Shown: piece by piece, positions 55,738-64,000 of the stretch | Numbering within the stretch: position 1 is the first letter of the stretch | How the letters are laid out: every line of letters starts with the position of its first letter | Origin: Prevotella melaninogenica | GTDB lineage: Bacteria > Bacteroidota > Bacteroidia > Bacteroidales > Bacteroidaceae | NCBI RefSeq assembly: GCF_018127965.1 | Contig: NZ_CP072349.1 | Location: forward strand, 201,001-265,000 | Direction: 5' to 3' | DNA length: 64,000 bases | Notes under the pieces: generated by a model | What the model saw: only the letters and a program-made list of their open reading frames with translations | The model's database searches: none | What the model was told of the DNA's origin: nothing | Translations under genes and position numbers: made by a program

Positions 55738-57009
55738 ATGAAAAGAAATCTTGAAACGATATGTATTCATGGTGGCTGGCAACCTAAAAAAGGTGAACCT
55801 CAGCAGCTACCCATTTATCAGAGTACAACTTTTAGATATGAGACCAGTGAGCAAATGGCACGTCTGTTTGACTTGGAGGATAGCGGTTATTTCTATACTC
55901 GTCTGGCAAATCCTACCAATGATGCTGTAGCCAAGAAGATTGCAGCCCTTGAAGGTGGCGTTGGTGCCGTACTGACTTCTTCGGGTCAGGCTGCTAACTT
56001 CTATGCTATCATTAATATTTGTGGAGCAGGCGACCATTTAGTGACTTCTAATACAATCTATGGCGGAACGTATAATCTCTTTGGTGTAACACTGAAGAAG
56101 TTGGGTATTGAATGTACCTTCATAGATCCAGAGTGGGAAGATGAAAAGATTGAGGCAGCCTTCCAACCAAATACAAAGTGTTTTTTTGGTGAGACGATTT
56201 CTAATCCAGGAGGTAAGGTGTTTGACATCGAACGCTTTGCTGGAATAGCTCATAAGCATGGTGTACCACTGATTGTTGATAATACATTTGCTACACCAAT
56301 CAACTGTCGTCCTTTTGAGTGGGGTTGTGATATCGTCACGCATTCTACGACAAAGTATATGGATGGTCATGCCTCACAGGTTGGTGGTGTTGTTGTCGAT
56401 TCTGGCAACTTTGATTGGGAAGCATATAGTGAGAAGTTCCAAGGATTGACAACTCCTGATGAGAGTTATCATGGACTTGTTTATACGAAGTCGTTTGGTA
56501 AATTGGCATATATAACGAAGCTCGTTACTCAGTTGATGAGAGACCTTGGAAGTATTCCTGCACCACAGAATTCATATCTGCTTAATATTGGTCTTGAGAC
56601 CTTGCATCTTCGTATGAGGCAGCATTGTGATAATGCACAGAAGGTGGCAGAGTGGTTGGAAAAGAATGAGAAGGTGGCATGGGTGAACTATTGTGGTCTT
56701 CCTTCCGATAAGTATTACGCGTTAGGACAGAAGTATCTTCCAAATGGTTCGTGTGGTGTCATAGCCTTTGGCTTGAAGGGTTCAAGAGAAGATGCCATCA
56801 AGTTTATTGATAGCTTAGACTTTGTTTCTATTGTCACTCACGTAGCTGATGCACGTACTTGTGTTCTGCATCCAGCAAGTCATACTCACCGTCAGTTGAC
56901 TGACGAACAACTCCGTGAGGCTGGAGTAGCACCAGACTTAATCCGTCTTTCTGTTGGTATTGAGAATGTAGATGACATCATCGCAGATCTTGAACAAGCA
57001 TTGAAGTAA
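55738..57009 (+). CDS. metY: O-acetylhomoserine sulfhydrylase / Cys-Met metabolism PLP enzyme
   Basis: 423 residues. The pyridoxal phosphate lysine is K206 in HSTTKYMDGHA. YTRLANPTNDAVAKKIAALE, SSGQAANFYAI and the C-terminal HPASHTHRQLT, GVAPDLIRLSVGIE segments fit the MetY branch (O-acetylhomoserine aminocarboxypropyltransferase), which is longer than MetB/MetC. The reaction makes homocysteine from O-acetylhomoserine and sulfide. A methionine gamma-lyase role cannot be excluded by sequence reading alone. The gene is divergent from an Lrp regulator. Confidence 0.85.
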   Translation: MKRNLETICIHGGWQPKKGEPQQLPIYQSTTFRYETSEQMARLFDLEDSGYFYTRLANPTNDAVAKKIAALEGGVGAVLTSSGQAANFYAIINICGAGDHLVTSNTIYGGTYNLFGVTLKKLGIECTFIDPEWEDEKIEAAFQPNTKCFFGETISNPGGKVFDIERFAGIAHKHGVPLIVDNTFATPINCRPFEWGCDIVTHSTTKYMDGHASQVGGVVVDSGNFDWEAYSEKFQGLTTPDESYHGLVYTKSFGKLAYITKLVTQLMRDLGSIPAPQNSYLLNIGLETLHLRMRQHCDNAQKVAEWLEKNEKVAWVNYCGLPSDKYYALGQKYLPNGSCGVIAFGLKGSREDAIKFIDSLDFVSIVTHVADARTCVLHPASHTHRQLTDEQLREAGVAPDLIRLSVGIENVDDIIADLEQALK

Positions 57010-57025
57010 TCTGTAATAAGGATAT

Positions 57026-57063
57026 AAAAAGGGGATGTGTCCAAATAGGCACATCCCCTTTTT
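57026..57063 (+). terminator. Terminator of metY, formed by the left end of a repeat element
   Basis: AAAAAGGGGATGTG (57026-57039) and CACATCCCCTTTTT (57050-57063) are perfect complements with a ten-base loop and a T-run. The same bases form the left end of repeat copy C. Confidence 0.85.
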
Positions 57064-57232
57064 GATTTCTTGAAACTTACCTTGCCTACAAAAAGGGGTA
57101 ATGTTTTTATAAAAAAGGTAGACCTTTTCTTTAAAAAAGGTAGACCTTTTTCGCAAAAAGGGTAGACCTTTTCTTTAAATAAGGTAGACCCTTTCTTCAA
57201 AGAACGAGAAAGTGTCTATTTGGGCATACCAT
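57026..57232. repeat. ~205 bp terminal inverted-repeat element, copy C
   Basis: A more diverged member of the family at 15289 and 52493. The ends GTGTCCAAATAGGCACATCC and the complement of AGTGTCTATTTGGGCATACC match, and four 22-base units built on AAAAAAGGTAGACCTTTT lie between. Its right end overlaps the last codons and stop codon of the minus-strand oxidoreductase gene. Confidence 0.8.
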
Positions 57233-58187
57233 CTTGGGGATGAGATTGTAGCACCCTCATCACTTCTACTGATCGATCCAGCCATGCTTCCATTTGTTTA
57301 TAATCCTTCTTCTCCCATACATCTTTGAAGTCCATAAACTCATGCGCAAGACGACTTTCGTAGGCGTTACGACGATAGCTGGTTAGCTTTCCTTGTTTCA
57401 TAATTTCAACACTACCAAACTCATTTGCAGGTGTTGGGATATGTATCCAACCCTTTTCTCCTTGTATGAGAATGAATGATGGACTACTTGAATCCTTTGC
57501 AGCGGTACAGGTGGCAGTCATCGTTGGGTAGGAGAGAACCATTACACCTGAGGTATCAATGCCATTGTGTCCTCGGTTGGCAAAATATTGTGTTGTGGTA
57601 GGTTGTCCGAAAAGACCTATGACAATATTGATATTATAGACATTGAGGTCGTTCAGTGCGCCACCTCCTAATTCTGGGTTGAATGCAGGAGCAATATCAC
57701 CCTGTAAATAGCGTTCGAACTTACTTGAATATTGTGAGAAATTACACTGTACAAAGTGGATAGGACCTATTTTCTTTAGGCTATCTTTGACCATGCGGAA
57801 GTTAGGTGTATGGAGTGGAGAGATTGCTTCAAAGAGGTAGAGCTTTCGCTCTTGTGCCATTGCTGCAAGCTCTTCTGCTTCGGCAACCGTGAGGGTGAAA
57901 GGCTTTTCTACAATTACATTCCTACCAGCCTCTAATGCCATACGCGTAAATTCGTAATGGGCATTGTTGACTAAAGCGATATAAACGAAGTCAGCTTTGT
58001 CTTCTTTTAGCAACTGGGCATAGTCGGTATATATACGCTCAATATGATTCATCTTCGCAAGAAGTTCAGCTTTTTCTCCATTGCTGTGTGAGAATATACT
58101 GGTGATTTCTATCCCTTTGACTTCTGTCTTGAGCAGTGAGATAACTTCTGTAGCTATCATTCCTGTTCCTACAATACTAATCTTCAT
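57216..58187 (-). CDS. Gfo/Idh/MocA-family oxidoreductase
   Basis: 323 residues. The Rossmann motif V-G-T-G-M-I-A is at 6-12 and the catalytic E-K-P at 94-96. NPELGGGALNDLNVYNINIV corresponds to the family's GGGALxDxGxY segment with the active-site region. It probably oxidises or reduces a sugar or polyol with NAD(P). The final codons (M-P-K-stop) come from the right end of the repeat element, so the present C-terminus was set by that element. A -7-like box (complement of 58278-58285) lies upstream. No neighbouring sugar genes indicate the substrate. Confidence 0.85.
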   Translation of the reverse strand: MKISIVGTGMIATEVISLLKTEVKGIEITSIFSHSNGEKAELLAKMNHIERIYTDYAQLLKEDKADFVYIALVNNAHYEFTRMALEAGRNVIVEKPFTLTVAEAEELAAMAQERKLYLFEAISPLHTPNFRMVKDSLKKIGPIHFVQCNFSQYSSKFERYLQGDIAPAFNPELGGGALNDLNVYNINIVIGLFGQPTTTQYFANRGHNGIDTSGVMVLSYPTMTATCTAAKDSSSPSFILIQGEKGWIHIPTPANEFGSVEIMKQGKLTSYRRNAYESRLAHEFMDFKDVWEKKDYKQMEAWLDRSVEVMRVLQSHPQDGMPK

Positions 58188-58351
58188 CTTTCCTATAGCT
58201 TTTTAAGAGCATGTTCTATGGGCTATTTTTCGATGGGTGAAGCCTATAGAATGTGCTTTGTTACTTTCCTTGTACAACAAAAGTAAGGAATGTTTTGGAA
58301 ATAATAGGTGAAATGACTATTTTTGTTGTCTCTTAACAAGCATTAGTTGAT

Positions 58352-59272
58352 ATGAATAATAAAAATTTTTCATTCCTTTTAGCATCTCTTTTGTCTATAA
58401 CTGTTATGGCTGGATGCAAAAGTGAAAAGGCATCAGCTGCGGAGAAAGTGAAGGATTCTGTGGCTTCTCCTTCTATGGTTGCTGACCCTGTTGTAAAAAA
58501 GAAAGATGTACCATTGGTGGTTGATTCTATTGGTAAGTCTTATAGTACAGAGAAGGGTGACGTTGATCTTGCTTATTCCTTCCCAGTGTCTGGTCCTCAA
58601 CCGCTGGTCGATTCGCTCCGTGCTTACCTCTCATCTGAGTTGGTATGGATTGGAGATGACTATAGTGATGAGGGCGTAGAGTCTAAACCTTATAGCAATT
58701 TTGCAGATGGTAAGGGAATGATAAACTACTATGCTAAGAATGCTTATAAGAGTATAAGCAAAACTTTAGATGAAATTGATGACCCAGATGTGGCTTGGAA
58801 ACCTGAAATCTCCAAGTTTGTAATGAAGGAAAATGAAACGGATCGTTATGTTACGTACTATTCTACTTTTTACACATATTCGGGTGGTGCGCATGGAATG
58901 GCTTCAGAATATGGGGCTACTTTCGACAAGAAGACGGGTGTTATGCTGCGGAATGTATTGAATCCAAAGGATGTAAAAGCACTTCAACCTATCCTTAGAG
59001 CTGGTGTTGAAAGCTATTTTAGAAGATGGTATGAAAAAGAGCATGATGCTGACAGTCGTGTAAAGACGGATATGGAAGCTCTTTTCCTTGAGAATGGTAT
59101 TATCCCATTGCCTGGGAGTGGCGTTTATCTTTCTCCAGAAGGTGTAGTCTTTATTTACGGACTGTATGAGATTGGTGCTTATGCTATAGGAATGCCTACC
59201 TTTACGGTTCCTTATAAGAAGATTGGAAAGTTCCTTTCGCCTGAGGCAAGACGCCTTGCAGGGATTAAGTAA
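58352..59272 (+). CDS. RsiV-like (DUF3298) lipoprotein
   Basis: 306 residues with lipobox M-A-G-C (C22). The DUF3298/RsiV-type domain (about 60-300) has YYSTFYTYSGGAHGMASEYG and IYGLYEIGAYAIGMPTFTVP, which are the family's strongest motifs. In Bacillus, RsiV is an anti-sigma factor whose extracytoplasmic domain binds lysozyme; here there is no cytoplasmic anti-sigma part, only the external domain on a lipid anchor. A role in binding lysozyme-like or other envelope ligands is plausible but inferred. It is divergent from the oxidoreductase gene. Confidence 0.8.
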   Translation: MNNKNFSFLLASLLSITVMAGCKSEKASAAEKVKDSVASPSMVADPVVKKKDVPLVVDSIGKSYSTEKGDVDLAYSFPVSGPQPLVDSLRAYLSSELVWIGDDYSDEGVESKPYSNFADGKGMINYYAKNAYKSISKTLDEIDDPDVAWKPEISKFVMKENETDRYVTYYSTFYTYSGGAHGMASEYGATFDKKTGVMLRNVLNPKDVKALQPILRAGVESYFRRWYEKEHDADSRVKTDMEALFLENGIIPLPGSGVYLSPEGVVFIYGLYEIGAYAIGMPTFTVPYKKIGKFLSPEARRLAGIK

Positions 59273-59339
59273 CTTCTGTAAGTAGGATTGAATTATATTT
59301 GGCTTTGAAGTTGATAAATGACTTTTCCTTAGCCCTTTT

Positions 59340-59381
59340 CACTGGCTATTCTCTCTTTTGAAGGGAATAGTCAGTGTTTTT
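59340..59381. terminator. Terminator between the RsiV-like and esterase genes
   Basis: CACTGGCTATTC (59340-59351) and GAATAGTCAGTG (59365-59376) pair with one G-U step and are followed by TTTTT. It serves the plus-strand gene and lies at the 3' end of the convergent esterase gene. Confidence 0.8.
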
Positions 59382-60072
59382 ATTGGTGCATCATCCAAAC
59401 AAAGCCTTTGGCAATTCTGACTCCGTTGTCTTGGAAATGGTTGCCTTCATTCCATTCCATCTTACAATTGACACCTTTATCTTTGAATATTTGTTCTTGG
59501 CATAGGATGTCTTTACTGATAGTTGACATCAATTTTGTTTTTGTTTTCTCTTCTTTGTCGCCAAGGCTGAGATATGCGTGTTCTACTTGTGGCTGGTGAG
59601 AGTTGGCATAGTCTAACCAACCAGTATACCATGCAGAGGGAGATGCTGAGACAATTCCACGGAAAGGAACATTCTGTTGGTAGCTTGCCCAAAGACTAAA
59701 AAGTCCTGCTAATGAATATCCTCCTAAGATGGTGTTGCTTTTATTGAGCTCTAAAGAAAATTGTGTCTTTAAGGTTGGGATGAGTTGATCTATTATATAT
59801 AATAAGGTGGAATGAGCACCATCACCAAAAGGAGCCTTTCCAAATACTGGTGGAGCAGGCCAAGGAGTTAGCTCGGCATTCCATTTATTTATGCGAATGG
59901 CAATATGTATGAAAGGTGTTTGTGAGTTATCTTCTATATAGGTGATTTGTCGCTCCAACTCCGCTGTATCATTACTATCAACAGGCTGAATAATGAAAAA
60001 CTTTGCGTTTTCTTCGCTGTGTAGGATGCAAGTGTGCTCTCCAATCTCAACAATCTCCTTTTTATGTCTCAT
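59380..60072 (-). CDS. Alpha/beta-hydrolase esterase-like protein
   Basis: 230 residues. The nucleophile elbow G-Y-S-L-A-G places the serine at 120, and a GNHFQDNG motif near residue 210 supplies the histidine of the triad. No signal peptide, so cytoplasmic. The sequence resembles small esterase-D/Fes-like hydrolases. The substrate is unknown. It is convergent with the RsiV-like gene and lies upstream of the rRNA operon on the opposite strand. Confidence 0.75.
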   Translation of the reverse strand: MRHKKEIVEIGEHTCILHSEENAKFFIIQPVDSNDTAELERQITYIEDNSQTPFIHIAIRINKWNAELTPWPAPPVFGKAPFGDGAHSTLLYIIDQLIPTLKTQFSLELNKSNTILGGYSLAGLFSLWASYQQNVPFRGIVSASPSAWYTGWLDYANSHQPQVEHAYLSLGDKEEKTKTKLMSTISKDILCQEQIFKDKGVNCKMEWNEGNHFQDNGVRIAKGFVWMMHQ

Positions 60073-60185
60073 ACTTTTTTAATCTTATTTTAGGGTACAA
60101 AAATAATCAATTTTAAACAAATTAGTTGATTTGAGTCAATTTTAAATAAAAAAGTTCATTTCTTGAAAAAATATTCTTCAAAACA

Positions 60186-60217
60186 TTTGGTAGGAAAAGA
60201 AATTCTGTATACCTTTG
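60186..60217 (+). promoter_or_regulatory. rRNA operon promoter
   Basis: TTTG at 60186-60189, a 20-base spacer, TACCTTTG at 60210-60217. Full consensus. It is followed by a leader of about 320 bases with TTCTTTGAAAAGATT, a boxA-like antitermination region. Confidence 0.85.
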
Positions 60218-60383
60218 CATTCGCTTTACAAAACAAGCCACCTGGCAAGTTGCATAAAGCACTTAAAGAAAGAGTTCTTTGAAAAGATTTACATAAACAG
60301 AGAAGTAGTACAAGAAGCGTCTGTTTGGTTTTATATCAAATAGATGGGTAAAAGAAACGAACCGATCGATTCATTGTCCCTGC

Positions 60384-60404
60384 TTTTGAGGCACCGCCTC
60401 AAAA
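60384..60404 (+). promoter_or_regulatory. Leader hairpin matching one in the 16S-23S spacer
   Basis: TTTTGAGGCACCGCCTCAAAA is a palindrome preceded by TGC. A variant with compensating changes is at 62490-62508. It may mark RNA processing or antitermination in the rRNA precursor. Confidence 0.55.
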
Positions 60405-60547
60405 CTAAAGGAACAAAAGAAAAGGTGCTTTTTACTTGATACTTTTAGGATAAGCGTTCTGAAACAGAGATTACTCGGTGACGTGTTTGGGTTAACATGG
60501 TATTCATTACCATTTATCACCTATCACTTATCACCAAAACATATTTT

Positions 60548-62078
<1,531 letters not shown>

Positions 62079-62263
62079 CTGGAGAGTTCGCTTATTAGTT
62101 ATCGAGTTGATAAGTATGTAAGTATACAAGTCAAGAAGTTAACGGTAATCAAGATAAATAAAAGAACCTTTGGTTCGTTTTTCTTCTTGTACTCACTGAC
62201 ACTGTTTTAAGAATAAGAGAAAGGAAGTCTGGCATGAGAAGCCGCAGTGCTTTCTTCCAACTC

Positions 62264-62337
62264 AGTCCTATAGCTCAGTTGGTTAGAGCGCCACACTGAT
62301 AATGTGGAGGTCGGCAGTTCAAGTCTGCCTGGGACTA
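62264..62337 (+). tRNA. tRNA-Ile (anticodon GAT)
   Basis: 74 bases with a seven-pair acceptor stem (AGTCCTA with TGGGACT), D-loop AGCTCAGTTGGTTAGAGC, anticodon GAT at 62298-62300 and T-arm GTTCAAGTC. CCA is not encoded. Its position in the 16S-23S spacer is standard. Confidence 0.97.
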
Positions 62338-62398
62338 CACATTGGCGCTAAGCCATGTGTGACAGACTTAAAGTCCTTTAATACTTTCTCTATCCCTT

Positions 62399-62472
62399 GG
62401 GGGATTAGCTCAGTTGGCTAGAGCACCTGCTTTGCACGCAGGGGGTCAACGGTTCGAATCCGTTATTCTCCA
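62399..62472 (+). tRNA. tRNA-Ala (anticodon TGC)
   Basis: 74 bases. Acceptor GGGGGAT pairs with ATTCTCC using G-U steps; anticodon TGC at 62433-62435; T-arm GTTCGAATC. CCA is not encoded. Second spacer tRNA of the operon. Confidence 0.97.
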
Positions 62473-62489
62473 CTTCGCTGTCTTCTGCT

Positions 62490-62508
62490 TCTGAGGCACT
62501 GCCTCAGA
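62490..62508 (+). promoter_or_regulatory. Spacer hairpin matching the leader hairpin
   Basis: TCTGAGGCACTGCCTCAGA is a palindrome preceded by TGCT, as in the leader at 60384-60404. A T-A pair there is replaced by C-G here, so the stem is conserved though the sequence changed. A boxA-like TCTTTGACATATTGAC follows at about 62532. Confidence 0.55.
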
Positions 62509-62695
62509 ACACTGAAAGTAACAGCACAAGATCTTTGACATATTGACACAAGCAAGACTGTAATGTAGAACTATTCTTTCTATAATGGGAAGAATTAGCA
62601 TTCTAATTATTGAAGAAACAACTTCAAATTCTTTAGAATCACACAACAGCTGAAAGTATGAGCTACATTCTTTGTAAGCAATTACAGAGAAGGCG

Positions 62696-64000
62696 AAGAA
62701 AGTAAGAAAGGGCGCATGGCGGATGCCTTGGCTCACGGAGGCGATGAAGGACGTGATAAGCTGCGATAAGCCTTGGGTAGGTGCAAATAACCTTTGATCC
62801 AAGGATTTCCGAATGGGACAACCCAGCAGGTTGAAGACCTGTTATCACTACAAAAGTAGTGAGGCGAACGAAGGGAACTGAAACATCTTAGTACCTTTAG
62901 GAAGAGAAAATAAATAATGATTCCCCTAGTAGTGGCGAGCGAACGGGGAATAGCCCAAACCTGCTTTGTGGCAACGCTTAGCAGGGGTTGTAGGACCACG
63001 CTGTCGTACTTAGATTGTGAGAAGAATGTTCTGGAAAGAACAATCATAGAGGGTGATAATCCCGTATTCGAAGCATGACGAGACGTAGTGGTATCCTGAG
63101 TAACGCGGAACACGTGAAATTCTGCGCGAATCTGCCGGGACCATCCGGTAAGGCTAAATACTCCCGTGAGACCGATAGTGAACGAGTACTGTGAAGGAAA
63201 GGTGAAAAGCACTCCGATGAGGAGAGTGAAATAGTTCCTGAAACCATGCGCCTACAAGCGGTCGGAGCCGCGTAAGCGGTGACGGCGTGCCTTTTGCATA
63301 ATGAACCTACGAGTTACCATGTCTGGCAAGGATAAGCGTCATGAGACGCGCATCCGCAGTGAAAGCGAGCCTGAATAGGGCGTCGAGTCAGATGGGGTAG
63401 ACGCGAAACCAAGTGATCTACACTTGCCCAGGTTGAAGTCCGGGTAACACCGGATGGAGGACCGCACGGATAAGCGTTGAAAAGCTTCCCGATGAGGTGA
63501 GTGTAGGAGTGAAAGGCCAATCAAACTTGGAGATAGCTCGTACTCCCCGAAAGGCATTTAGGTGCCGCGTGCGACGATTTCCATAAGAGGTAGAGCGACC
63601 GATAGGTCAAGAGGGCTTCACCGCCTATCGAGACCTGACGAACTCCGAATGCTTATGGACCGCAGTCGTGCAGTAAGGGGGCGGGTGCTAAGGTCCGTCC
63701 CCGAGAGGAGAAGAATCCAGACCGCCGTCTAAGGTCCCGAAATTCTGTCTAAGTTAGTCTAACGAAGTCTGGTCCCCGTGACAGCTAGGATGTTGGCTTG
63801 GAAGCAGCCATTCATTCAAAGAGTGCGTAACAGCTCACTAGTCGAGGGTCCGGGCATGGATAATAATCGGGTATAAGTCAGATACCGAAGGCGCGGGATA
63901 GTAATGTATATTAAAAGTATCGGTAGGGGAGCATTCCATCGGCGTTGAATGGTGAGGGTAACCGATCCTGGAGCTTATGGAAAAGCAAATGTAGGTATAA
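62696..64000 (+). rRNA. 23S ribosomal RNA, 5' part
   Basis: The first ~1300 bases of 23S rRNA: AAGGGCGCATGGCGGATGCC near the start, GTGGCGAGCGAACGGGG and CCGATAGTGAACGAGTACTG further in. The gene runs off the window end. The 5' end is estimated from the position of GGATGCC. Confidence 0.95.

Overview
The window looks like chromosome from a Prevotella or close relative (Bacteroidota, Bacteroidales). The 16S gene is of Bacteroidales type. Promoters are of the Bacteroidota kind, TTTG then 19-21 bases then TAnnTTTG. Lipoproteins and outer-membrane proteins are abundant, and the PorG/UppS/BamA/Skp order matches that of Porphyromonas and Prevotella. Assignment to genus is inference from gene content and 16S character; no database search was run.

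Layout. 1-3700: the start of a truncated polysaccharide deacetylase, a dinD plus small membrane protein pair, a decayed HU-like fragment and repeat-rich non-coding DNA. 3700-8800: a GH16 glucanase, the two subunits of a 2-oxoacid:ferredoxin oxidoreductase (korA, korB) and a membrane LytTR regulator. 9600-14200: the most unusual locus. One polypeptide joins an ECF-type sigma factor, one transmembrane helix, a periplasmic linker and an outer-membrane beta-barrel. It is followed by a radical SAM/SPASM protein, a Gfo/Idh/MocA oxidoreductase and a cysteine-containing lipoprotein. Nearly the same sequence box lies 42-43 bases before the start of the fusion gene and before the start of the radical SAM gene, so the fusion may activate itself and the downstream genes. 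14600-20900: a secreted helical protein, a LemA/DUF3137 pair, upp and a highly expressed pckA. 21000-23000: miniature repeats and a KilA-N gene with a damaged start.

23000-31800: an envelope-biogenesis run, DUF6242 lipoprotein, PorG-like protein, UppS, BamA, three Skp/OmpH chaperones and MurI. 31800-35900: a beta-helix lipoprotein, cdd, a DUF4250 protein and cysS. 36200-38330: an IS1634-type insertion sequence with a duplicated right end. 38400-48700 (minus strand): a small acidic protein coupled to a 1262-residue surface protein, a GH2 glycosidase and two unknown lipoproteins. 48900-60100: a P-loop nucleoside kinase, two Na/Pi cotransporter paralogues, an Lrp regulator divergent from metY, an oxidoreductase, an RsiV-like lipoprotein and an esterase. 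60200-64000: an rRNA operon (16S, tRNA-Ile, tRNA-Ala, start of 23S) cut by the window edge.

The intergenic DNA carries at least five families of small dispersed repeats. Several have terminal inverted repeats but no coding capacity. No CRISPR array and no prophage was seen.
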